In this document: positions 1-6,604 of the stretch, piece by piece | Numbering within the stretch: position 1 is the stretch's first letter | Layout of the letters: each line of letters opens with the position of its first letter | NCBI GenBank assembly: GCA_017643165.1 | Contig: JAEPNY010000002.1 | Span: 164,402-228,401 of the forward strand | Direction: 5' to 3' | Origin: Psychroserpens sp. | GTDB lineage: Bacteria; Bacteroidota; Bacteroidia; Flavobacteriales; Flavobacteriaceae | Length of the DNA stretch: 64,000 bases | Notes under the pieces: model-generated | Databases searched by the model: none | Seen by the model: only the letters and a program-made list of their open reading frames with translations | Told to the model about the DNA's origin: nothing | Translations under genes and position numbers: made by a program

Positions 1-45
1 CTGCCACAACACTTAGCAGTCATGGCAGTTTCAATCACCAACTAA
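1..45 (+). CDS. C-terminal end of an unidentified gene (partial)
   Basis: Frame 1 from the window edge is open for 14 codons and ends in TAA at 43-45, ending LPQHLAVMAVSITN. It converges on the next gene with only 13 nt between stops, the usual layout for convergent genes. Too little is visible to name a family, and a chance open stretch of this length is possible. Confidence 0.3.
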   Translation: MPQHLAVMAVSITN

Positions 46-58
46 TAATTGTCGAAAC

Positions 59-466
59 TTAATTCGACGCAAAAAAATCTCTTACCCAGGCTTTGATTTG
101 ATTATCGGTCATTGCATCGGCTTTTACGACAGCTATGACTTTTGAGCTTAAAGTTTTATAATTATTATCTACTTCAGATTTCAGCTTTTCATTTGTACCT
201 GCAGGTCCAAATATGACCAATTGATCCGCATCGCTAACTTTGGAAATAATAGCTTTAAAGTAGTTCTTGAATTGTTGCTTTTCACGATTTAAGAACGTAC
301 TATCCTTTATTACATCTTGGGGACCACTAGTAAATCGCGATCCTGTGCCACCTTTGACACGATATCGTTCGATATCTGAAGTGACGGTTGCCATCTGTTC
401 TAATTCACCTTCAAGGGTTACTATATGGGCTTTTTCTTTATCGATCCAAATTCCTGCGCGTTTCAT
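59..466 (-). CDS. Conserved hypothetical protein, eRF1/baeRF-like fold candidate
   Basis: A 135-residue soluble protein without signal peptide or membrane segment. It opens MKRAGIWIDKEKAHIV and near residues 83-95 has VIFGPAGTNEKLKSEV, which resembles the FGP..A...L..E segment of eRF1 domain 3 and of bacterial eRF1-like (baeRF/host attachment) proteins. That resemblance is my only clue to function and is weak. The gene starts 12 nt after the stop of the upstream universal stress protein gene and has no promoter of its own, so it is probably the second gene of the operon driven from the box at 1390-1401 and belongs to the same stress regulon. It is nearly cysteine-free and rich in Lys/Asp. Confidence 0.75.
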   Translation of the reverse strand: MKRAGIWIDKEKAHIVTLEGELEQMATVTSDIERYRVKGGTGSRFTSGPQDVIKDSTFLNREKQQFKNYFKAIISKVSDADQLVIFGPAGTNEKLKSEVDNNYKTLSSKVIAVVKADAMTDNQIKAWVRDFFASN

Positions 467-478
467 ACGTATTAAAGT

Positions 479-1333
479 TTAGTTTCTTAAATCATGCATA
501 ACGAGTATCGGAACTTTCGAATGAAAGGCTATACCTTTTACTAAAGGTTTCGTTAGTAAACTTCCGAAAAACATATGCTTTTTATTTATAAATGCTACCA
601 TATCACTATCCCGACTTTCAACGAAAATGTTTATTGCAGGTTCTACTGAATTCCCTGAAATAAAATGGAAACTGTATTCAACCGTTTCAAGAATCTCTTT
701 AAGAAGATCTTGATTCTCTTTTTGTTCTTTATCTAGTTTATCATCCTTAGAAATGTGTAATACTGCAATACGTGCATTGCACTTCGTTGCGATATCGGTG
801 AGATAGGTCAATTCTCGTCGTTTGTAATGCGTCTTGTAACTTGTCGGGAATACAATTTCTTTTGGAAGGGTTTTTTTAGCGCGAGATGGCACTACAATAA
901 CAGGACAGTTTCGAACTTTTTCCATGACATAAACGGCAATACTTCCGAAGAATGACTCATCAGCATCGGTTTCACCTTTCGTACCCATAATAATCATTTC
1001 AATATCCTTTTTCTCCACAACATATTTAATAGCTTCAATAGTGTTGTTGAACATGGAAATGGTTTCGAAACGATGTTTTGGATTATCATAATCACTCATC
1101 GTGATCATATCGTAAACCTTAGCCAAACCATTTTCAGACTGTAGTTTAGCTGTTTCATACAATTCACTTCCTGGCTCCATATTTAGAAGACTGTCAAAGA
1201 TGTTACTGGTCGCTGAAAACACATTCAGAAGATAAAAATCACAATTCTCATTTTTATACAACTGTTGCGCATACTGAATGGCGTGATACGCATTCTTTGA
1301 AAAATCTGTAGGAAGTAAGACCTTACGACGCAT
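479..1333 (-). CDS. Universal stress protein, tandem double UspA domain
   Basis: A 284-residue cytosolic protein of two UspA-like alpha/beta domains (about 1-150 and 153-284). The first opens with KVLLPTDFSKNA and carries the ATP-binding signature G-x2-G-x9-G-S at residues 117-131 followed by PVIVVPS, so it probably binds ATP. The second keeps the fold pattern (KEIVFPTSYKTHY, ending VPILVMH) but lacks the glycine signature, which suggests a regulatory or dimerising half. Universal stress proteins help cells survive arrest, oxygen limitation or energy stress; the exact client is unknown. It leads an operon with the 135-residue gene and has its own promoter with an Fnr-like box centred about 62 nt before the ATG. 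It is one of five such paralogues here. Confidence 0.93.
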   Translation of the reverse strand: MRRKVLLPTDFSKNAYHAIQYAQQLYKNENCDFYLLNVFSATSNIFDSLLNMEPGSELYETAKLQSENGLAKVYDMITMSDYDNPKHRFETISMFNNTIEAIKYVVEKKDIEMIIMGTKGETDADESFFGSIAVYVMEKVRNCPVIVVPSRAKKTLPKEIVFPTSYKTHYKRRELTYLTDIATKCNARIAVLHISKDDKLDKEQKENQDLLKEILETVEYSFHFISGNSVEPAINIFVESRDSDMVAFINKKHMFFGSLLTKPLVKGIAFHSKVPILVMHDLRN

Positions 1334-1358
1334 TGTTTTTAGATTTAGATTATAGAAA

Positions 1359-1401
1359 TAAATTTAAAGCTTCGTCCTCGTAATAAAAATGATAATTATC
1401 A
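1359..1401 (-). promoter_or_regulatory. Box-23-TAnnTTTG promoter of the 1333 USP operon
   Basis: On the minus strand the perfect palindrome TGATAATTATCA (1390-1401) is followed after exactly 23 nt by TAAATTTA (1366-1359), one mismatch from the Bacteroidota -7 consensus TAnnTTTG. The box centre falls near -41 from the expected start site, and the ATG at 1333 is about 20 nt further down. Confidence 0.8.
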
Positions 1402-1406
1402 ACTTA

Positions 1407-2237
1407 TTAATCTGGGATCACATAAAATGGAACAATAGGGTGGAACCCAATTTTTTTAATTACAGGTTCTTTTACAATACTTTCAATGAAACTGTGTTTA
1501 TAATTGACCATAGCCAACATGTTGACTTCTAACATTTCAATAAAATCATTGATTTCTTCTGTTTTTTTAGCGTAGTTAGGCATAAAATGGAAGCTATAAT
1601 CATAGTCCTCTAAATAGCTTTCTAACATGGTCATATTGTATTCCTGAACACCTGTGAGTTTGTCTTTAGATAAAATGCATACGATTCTAATTTTTGAATC
1701 GTAAAGCTCTATTAGAGATCTTAAGTATTTCAATTCACGATCGGCATAATCCCTTGTAAAATCTGTTGGAAAAGCAATTTGACTTGGGATTGCAAAGTCA
1801 AAATCGTCAGGTACAACTAAAAGCGGACATTGTTTAGTCTTCTTTATGATACGTACCGTATTGCTTCCAAAGAAAATTTCTTTTGCACCAGTAGATCCTT
1901 TAGTACCCATAACGACCAAATCAATATGATGTTTGGCAATCGCCATACTCATGGCATCTTCAAGATTATCGGCACTGAGTATAATATCAAACTCATGATT
2001 TGCATTAACATTGGTATGTTCGGCCATTTCTTTAAGCTCATTGAGATCTTTTAATGCGGCTTTAGACATATGATCTAATAATTTATTGGTCATATTTGAC
2101 ATCGTCGAGATATGCATTTTAGTGGAATGCAAGAAATAGAACCTACATTCTTCATGTGCAAATAATTTTAACGCATAGACTGCGGCACTCCAGGCATTAT
2201 CTGAAAAATCCGTTGGTAATAGAATATGTTTTTTCAT
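1407..2237 (-). CDS. Universal stress protein, tandem double UspA domain
   Basis: A 276-residue paralogue of the neighbouring stress proteins. The N-terminal UspA domain (KHILLPTDFSDNA at 2-14) has the nucleotide-binding pattern GTKGSTGAKEIFFGS, matching G-x2-G-x9-G-S. The second domain starts near SQIAFPTDFTRDY and ends in VPFYVIP without that signature, though it keeps the KHSF motif shared by the second halves of all copies. The 42-nt gap to the upstream USP gene contains no palindromic box, so this gene is probably the third cistron of the transcript starting before 3988. A weak TCTATTTG in the gap could give an internal promoter, but no operator lies at the expected distance. Confidence 0.92.
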   Translation of the reverse strand: MKKHILLPTDFSDNAWSAAVYALKLFAHEECRFYFLHSTKMHISTMSNMTNKLLDHMSKAALKDLNELKEMAEHTNVNANHEFDIILSADNLEDAMSMAIAKHHIDLVVMGTKGSTGAKEIFFGSNTVRIIKKTKQCPLLVVPDDFDFAIPSQIAFPTDFTRDYADRELKYLRSLIELYDSKIRIVCILSKDKLTGVQEYNMTMLESYLEDYDYSFHFMPNYAKKTEEINDFIEMLEVNMLAMVNYKHSFIESIVKEPVIKKIGFHPIVPFYVIPD

Positions 2238-2279
2238 GGCTTAGTTATTTTATGACAAATAGATAGTTGCTAATGCACA

Positions 2280-3122
2280 CTATATACGTGACGGAATTAC
2301 TAAAAATGGTACGTTTAGGTGGAACCCAATATGTTTAATATTCGATTTGAAAAATAGATTTTCAAAGAACGAATGTTTATTGTTGATCATTGCTAACAGG
2401 TTTATCTTATGTCGCACTTGAAATTCTGCAATAGCCTCTGGGATTTGATTATTTCTAACATCATAGAACAAATGACTTGTACCTTTTATAAGTTCTTTTA
2501 ACCTATCTTGATTTTCTTTTTGCTCAGGTGTTAGATCTACTGAAGTCGATACGTGCATTACATTGGTGCGTGCGCCAAAGAGACGTGCAATTTTTGTAAT
2601 GGTTTGTACATGTCGCTCCTCAAAATTAATAAGATAATCCGTTGGAAATAGTATTTCATGAGGCGCTTCATACGCGTATTCACTTGGTACAACTAAAACA
2701 GGGCATTTCGCCTTATTTATAACATGGATGGCATTAGAACCAAATAAAATTTCTTTTAATCCTGAGGCGCCTTGGGTACCCATAATAATCATGTCCATCA
2801 TATTGCCATCATATAACTCTCTTATTTCTTCTGTGATCGTATTAAATGACGAAAGACTCGCAATGGTATGTTTAGGATTATCATATTCTTTGGAAATTCG
2901 TGAGACTAGTTTGTCCAATCCATTTCGAGACGCTTCTCGCATCGCATCTTCAAGCCCGAATTGGGCCGTTCCTAATTCAGCCGACTCTAATTGATAGATA
3001 ATAGGCGTATAGGTGTTTAACAGTGTGAACGTGCAGTGTTCATCTTTAAATAACTGAAGTGCATAACTTATGGCGTTCCATGAGTTATCTGAAAAATCGG
3101 TGGGTAGGAGTATACGTATCAT
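2280..3122 (-). CDS. Universal stress protein, tandem double UspA domain
   Basis: A 280-residue double UspA protein. Domain one begins IRILLPTDFSDNS and has GTQGASGLKEILFGS (G-x2-G-x9-G-S) followed by CPVLVVPS, so it is predicted to bind ATP. Domain two begins near HEILFPTDYLINF, has the KHSFFENLFFKS segment in place of the glycine loop, and ends VPFLVIPSRI. Its start lies 11 nt after the stop of the next USP gene upstream, too little room for a promoter, so the two are cotranscribed from the 3989-4047 promoter region. Like its sisters it is acidic and lacks a signal peptide, so it acts in the cytoplasm. Which stress it serves cannot be read from the sequence. Confidence 0.93.
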   Translation of the reverse strand: MIRILLPTDFSDNSWNAISYALQLFKDEHCTFTLLNTYTPIIYQLESAELGTAQFGLEDAMREASRNGLDKLVSRISKEYDNPKHTIASLSSFNTITEEIRELYDGNMMDMIIMGTQGASGLKEILFGSNAIHVINKAKCPVLVVPSEYAYEAPHEILFPTDYLINFEERHVQTITKIARLFGARTNVMHVSTSVDLTPEQKENQDRLKELIKGTSHLFYDVRNNQIPEAIAEFQVRHKINLLAMINNKHSFFENLFFKSNIKHIGFHLNVPFLVIPSRI

Positions 3123-3133
3123 AACTATCGTTT

Positions 3134-3988
3134 TTATGCACTGGTGCGTTTAATGTTCTGCATGGCCAAAAATGGAATGTCAAGGTGTAATGACATTTCA
3201 TCTATAGTCGATTTGAATAAGATATCTTCTAAGAAAGAATGTCTTGTATTCACCATGACCAGCATGTCTACTTCGTGTTCTTTTATATAAGTGAATATTG
3301 CATTTACTATCGATTTACTCGCGATGGTTTTAAAGTTGAGCTTGTTTTTGCATAACTCTTCTGATAAGAAACGTTTATTGTCATCTTGTCTTCTAGATAG
3401 TTTATCACTACTAGATATGTAGAGAATGTCAATAATAGCGCGATAAGGTGAAGCCATTTCACAAAGAAGCTTTAATTCTCTACGTTTGTACGGAATAAGG
3501 TAATTGGTAGGAAAAGCAATATGCTTTGGTTGCGTATAGGTATAATTTGCAGGTATAGATAACACTGGACAGCTAACATATTTAAGCACTTGTAAAGTGT
3601 TACTACCGAATGTGGCAGATCTATCATCAGTTTGACCTTTAGTTCCCATAACAACAATATCAATGTCTTTTCCTTCTGAAATGAGATCTATTTCATCAAC
3701 CAGAGCGTTATAAGATGATATTTTATGATACTGATGTCTAGGATTGGCCCATACCTTATTAACGGTTTGAAGGAGTTGATTTAAATGATCATCAGCGTGA
3801 TTTTGTCGATCCTTTATTATGGTTTCGATGTGATCTGATTTTTGGAGTTCGATCTCCCTATACACTTCATCTTGATATGTATGTAAGAAATAAATATTAC
3901 TCTTGTCATATTTGAACAACTCTAATGCAAATTTGATTGCATTCATCGCATTATCTGAAAAATCGGTAGGTATTAGAATATTTCTCAT
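3134..3988 (-). CDS. Universal stress protein, tandem double UspA domain
   Basis: A 284-residue double UspA protein, first gene of a probable operon running to 1407. Domain one starts RNILIPTDFSDNA and carries GTKGQTDDRSATFGS, fitting G-x2-G-x9-G-S. Domain two starts near KHIAFPTNYLIPY and contains RHSFLEDILFKS where an ATP loop would be expected. The ATG at 3988 is supported by a box-plus-(-7) promoter just upstream (TGATATTCATCA, then 23 nt, then TAAATTGA), giving a leader of only about 12 nt. A factor-independent terminator for the preceding unit lies at 4071-4104, so this is a fresh transcription unit. Confidence 0.93.
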   Translation of the reverse strand: MRNILIPTDFSDNAMNAIKFALELFKYDKSNIYFLHTYQDEVYREIELQKSDHIETIIKDRQNHADDHLNQLLQTVNKVWANPRHQYHKISSYNALVDEIDLISEGKDIDIVVMGTKGQTDDRSATFGSNTLQVLKYVSCPVLSIPANYTYTQPKHIAFPTNYLIPYKRRELKLLCEMASPYRAIIDILYISSSDKLSRRQDDNKRFLSEELCKNKLNFKTIASKSIVNAIFTYIKEHEVDMLVMVNTRHSFLEDILFKSTIDEMSLHLDIPFLAMQNIKRTSA

Positions 3989-4004
3989 GACTCCTATTTT
4001 GATT

Positions 4005-4047
4005 TCAATTTACCAAGGAATTCAGACGAAAACAATGATGAATATCA
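4005..4047 (-). promoter_or_regulatory. Box-23-TAnnTTTG promoter of the 3988 USP operon
   Basis: Minus-strand TGATATTCATCA (4036-4047), then exactly 23 nt, then TAAATTGA (4012-4005). The -7 element is imperfect (TTGA for TTTG) but sits at the same spacing as in the other copies. It lies between the upstream terminator (4071-4104) and the ATG at 3988. Confidence 0.75.
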
Positions 4048-4070
4048 TGCTATTCAAATATAAAAGCGCA

Positions 4071-4104
4071 AAAAAAAGCCAAGCTTACACATAAGCTTGG
4101 CTTT
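4071..4104 (-). terminator. Rho-independent terminator
   Basis: A 13-bp inverted repeat (4075-4087 with 4092-4104, 4-nt loop CACA). Read on the minus strand it is followed by a run of T (complement of the A run 4071-4077). The plus-strand side has no T run, so it ends minus-strand transcripts: the 5454-4213 operon and the predicted small RNA that starts near 4151. Confidence 0.85.
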
Positions 4105-4151
4105 CTTAAAATAATAGAGAATCCCCACTCTCAATAGACATATTTAAATGA
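4071..4151 (-). ncRNA. Predicted ~80-nt small RNA of the stress regulon
   Basis: A complete promoter of the regulon type (4156-4198) points into a stretch holding no credible gene and ending at the terminator 4071-4104. The predicted transcript runs from about 4151 to 4071. It contains a small hairpin presenting the G-rich loop TGGGGATT between AGAG and CTCT, then the terminator stem. The longest ORF inside is 11 codons (MSIESGDSLLF, ATG near 4140), so a tiny peptide is an alternative to a noncoding regulator. The existence of the RNA is inferred from promoter and terminator only. Confidence 0.55.
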
Positions 4152-4155
4152 CAAT

Positions 4156-4198
4156 CAAATATAGGCATAGGTGTAATGAAAAGAAATGATATAAATCA
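4156..4198 (-). promoter_or_regulatory. Box-23-TAnnTTTG promoter of the predicted small RNA
   Basis: Minus-strand TGATTTATATCA (4187-4198), exactly 23 nt, then a perfect TATATTTG (4163-4156). No protein gene follows before the terminator at 4071-4104. It lies just past the stop codon of the 4213 gene, so it is not that gene's promoter. Confidence 0.7.
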
Positions 4199-4212
4199 GT
4201 TTTTGTACGTCG

Positions 4213-4599
4213 TCAGATTAGAATAATATCATAAGCTGTATTTAGCAGAAACAATCCCACAAAAAACAGCAGCATATAAATGACTTGTACCAGCTTAACA
4301 TTTATAAAAGCCAACCAGTTTACAGTGGGTTTAGGGAATATAAACAAGGCTAATCCGATAAATAAGGAGCTCCATCCAATTAAAGTAATTATAAGTTTAT
4401 AATTAAGTTCCCAGATATTATGGAACTGTATGTTTATAAGGCCAATTAGAATAGCTAAGAACGCTGTAATTAGAAGAAATTTCTCATCGTTTAAATCGGA
4501 AAAAATTTGTTTAATGCGTTTTGGGTTTAAACTCAAAATCAAAAAAAAGATAAGGAGGTACCAACCCCAGAATTTTGCTAAAAAAATTGAAATATCCAT
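4213..4599 (-). CDS. Small hypothetical membrane protein
   Basis: A 128-residue very hydrophobic protein with about four predicted membrane helices (roughly 12-27, 42-58, 67-88, 106-127) and short polar links such as NPKRIKQIFSDLNDEK. No catalytic motif is visible and I do not recognise the family. It begins 12 nt after the stop of the upstream universal stress protein gene and so is the second gene of that operon, under the box at 5520-5531. Insertion in the inner membrane and coregulation with stress proteins are all that can be said. Confidence 0.75.
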   Translation of the reverse strand: MDISIFLAKFWGWYLLIFFLILSLNPKRIKQIFSDLNDEKFLLITAFLAILIGLINIQFHNIWELNYKLIITLIGWSSLFIGLALFIFPKPTVNWLAFINVKLVQVIYMLLFFVGLFLLNTAYDIILI

Positions 4600-4611
4600 A
4601 ATTATATTGTG

Positions 4612-5454
4612 CTATTCATGTAATACTAAAAATGGGATCTCTGTGTGATAACTAATCTTTTCAACCCGTGTATGGAATAGAATATGTTGAAAGTAGTTCA
4701 GGTTTTTTGCTACCATCACAATAATGTCAATGTCTCTACTCTCCACAAAGCATTGTATGGCATCTTCTAATTTTGAATTGGTTAAAAAGTGAAAGCTATA
4801 GTCAAATTCATCAAAGAATTCTTCAATGAGTTCCCGATTGTGTTCTTGTTCTTTATTTAATGCTGCGCTTTTTTTCGTAATGTGTAAAATGCGCAATACG
4901 GCTGATTTATGGGATAGTAGTTCAGAAATGGGTTGTAATGTTTGTATGTCATATGACATGGTAAAGTCTGTAGGAAACGCGATTTCCTGGTGCGGTTTAA
5001 ACTGTGCATTTTCAGGAACGATTAGCGTCGTACACTTAACTTTTGTGATGACATCTCCTGCGTTGCTTCCTATGATATACTCTCTTAATCCTGAAGCACC
5101 TTTTGTTCCCATTACTATGATGTCTATATGTTTTTCTCTAACATGCTTCCTTATAGATTCTATAATAAAACTATGGTCTGTAAGCGTGTAGAAACGGTGT
5201 TTTGAATTTGGTTTGACTGAATCACTTACGCGTTTTAAGAGTTGTCTCAATTTATGTTTTGCAGGTTTAATATAAACGTCTAGTATCTCGGTTTGTGTAG
5301 GAATATAAGCGGTATCACCAACAATTAGATTATCGAGGGTGTTTACGTGTAAGAGATAGAAATTACATTGTTCTTGCTTAAAATAATGTAGTGCATATAC
5401 TATGGCATTCCATGAATTATCTGAAAAATCTGTGGGAAGTAAAACATTCTTCAT
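4612..5454 (-). CDS. Universal stress protein, tandem double UspA domain
   Basis: A 280-residue double UspA protein from the ATG at 5454; a TTG two codons upstream is open but the sister genes all start right at MKxxLLPTDFS. Domain one has GTKGASGLREYIIGS (G-x2-G-x9-G-S), the ATP-binding signature. Domain two starts near QEIAFPTDFTMSY and lacks it. This copy is the most diverged: the usual PVLVVP after the loop is TTLIVP, and the second domain reads AKNLNYFQHILF where the others have KHSF. It heads a two-gene operon with the small membrane protein and has the best -7 element of the USP promoters. Confidence 0.93.
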   Translation of the reverse strand: MKNVLLPTDFSDNSWNAIVYALHYFKQEQCNFYLLHVNTLDNLIVGDTAYIPTQTEILDVYIKPAKHKLRQLLKRVSDSVKPNSKHRFYTLTDHSFIIESIRKHVREKHIDIIVMGTKGASGLREYIIGSNAGDVITKVKCTTLIVPENAQFKPHQEIAFPTDFTMSYDIQTLQPISELLSHKSAVLRILHITKKSAALNKEQEHNRELIEEFFDEFDYSFHFLTNSKLEDAIQCFVESRDIDIIVMVAKNLNYFQHILFHTRVEKISYHTEIPFLVLHE

Positions 5455-5488
5455 TATCAATCGCTTTTCATCTTAGTCTTGCATGAAA

Positions 5489-5531
5489 CAAAACTAATCT
5501 GACTCTTGATATTATAAAATGATATTAGTCA
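5489..5531 (-). promoter_or_regulatory. Box-23-TAnnTTTG promoter of the 5454 USP operon
   Basis: Minus-strand TGACTAATATCA (5520-5531; one arm is TGAC rather than TGAT), exactly 23 nt, then a perfect TAGTTTTG (5496-5489). The ATG at 5454 follows about 30 nt after the predicted start site. The region also lies just past the end of the response-regulator gene. Confidence 0.8.
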
Positions 5532-5551
5532 ACTTTCAATTGTAAGTTAGG

Positions 5552-6604
5552 TTAATACATTTGTCGCAATTTTTCAAGATCCACAATTTTAATATTACGT
5601 CCTTCCATTTCAATAAGACCTTTCTTCTTAAAATCGGTCATTGTTCGAATGAGCGTTTCTGTAGCTATTCCTGCAACACTGGCCAAATCACTTCGTGAGA
5701 TTTTGATAGGATCCTCAGGTTTGCGATTCATCTTTTCAGCAAATTTTAAAATGGTATACGCTGTTTTCTTCTGCACTGAACTATAAGCCATTTGTAACAA
5801 CTGTTCTTTGGTTCCAACGAGATCATCAGTCAACAATTGAATAAGTTCAAGAGTTACCTTTTGATTTTGAGCTAATACAGCGCCTAATTCGGTTTTTGTA
5901 ATACCCACAAGTTCTGTGTCTTTTAATGCTGTTGAAGTCTCTTGATATGGAATATTTTGAGTGAAAGAGGTGAACCCGAAAAGGTCATCTTCTTTATGCA
6001 AAGCGGTTGTAAGTTCTTTTCCTTTCTCATCAAAAATATAGCATTTCACAACGCCTTTGAGTATGAGATAAATATAACTGGAACTTTGACCTTCAGTGTA
6101 GATAACGTCATTTTTATTAAAACTGAAAAGATCGCCATTGTCATCAAAATAGTTCTTGAGATCATTGAGTGTTTTCAGATTGTTGTCGGTTTGAATATCT
6201 AAATTCTCAGGTTCTTCTCGCTCATCTTTTAAAATTGAAGCTTTTGCAAGTCTACTTTTAATAGCGCTAATCAATTCATCTTCTGTAAACGGTTTAGTGA
6301 TGTAATCATCTGCTCCTAGATTCATTCCTTTTCTTACATCCTGTCGTTCGGTTTTAGCAGATAAGAAAATGAATGGGATATACTTAGTAGAATGTTTTTC
6401 GGTAAGTTCTTCTAATACTGAATAGCCATCCATTCTTGGCATCATAATATCGCATACAATGATGTCTGGACTTTCAGAATTGGCAACCTTTAACCCCTCA
6501 AGACCATTGTTAGCAGTAAGTACTTCAAAATTGGAAAGTTCAAGAAGTTCTGCTGTATTCTCGCGTAAGACTTGATCGTCTTCTATTAATAATACTTTAT
6601 TCAT
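5552..6604 (-). CDS. Response regulator fused to Crp/Fnr-type DNA-binding module
   Basis: A 350-residue cytosolic regulator. Residues 1-120 form a receiver with acidic pair E8/D9-D10, phosphoacceptor D52 (IIVCDIMMPRMDG), S82 and K104. Residues about 140-255 form a cyclic-nucleotide-binding beta roll (IYTEGQSSSYIYLILKG), and 256-350 the long helix plus Crp-type winged helix. The recognition helix reads ATETLIR: E316 and R320 occupy the positions of the Glu and Arg that read the TGA half-site in Crp and Fnr, and Ile319 replaces the Fnr serine. There is no cysteine cluster, so this is not an Fe-S oxygen sensor. It overlaps the kinase gene by 4 nt (ATGA), a clear cognate pair. It is the best candidate to bind the TGAT-N4-ATCA boxes around it. 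Confidence 0.93.
   Translation of the reverse strand: MNKVLLIEDDQVLRENTAELLELSNFEVLTANNGLEGLKVANSESPDIIVCDIMMPRMDGYSVLEELTEKHSTKYIPFIFLSAKTERQDVRKGMNLGADDYITKPFTEDELISAIKSRLAKASILKDEREEPENLDIQTDNNLKTLNDLKNYFDDNGDLFSFNKNDVIYTEGQSSSYIYLILKGVVKCYIFDEKGKELTTALHKEDDLFGFTSFTQNIPYQETSTALKDTELVGITKTELGAVLAQNQKVTLELIQLLTDDLVGTKEQLLQMAYSSVQKKTAYTILKFAEKMNRKPEDPIKISRSDLASVAGIATETLIRTMTDFKKKGLIEMEGRNIKIVDLEKLRQMY

Noticed and set aside
2238-2279. TGACAAATAGATAG before the 1407 USP gene as a possible box
   Set aside because: The right half does not fit ATCA and no -7 element lies 23 nt away. The gene is better explained as the third gene of the 3988 operon.
5552-6604. A classical oxygen-sensing Fnr
   Set aside because: There is no N-terminal cysteine cluster. 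The signal must come through the receiver or an unknown ligand.
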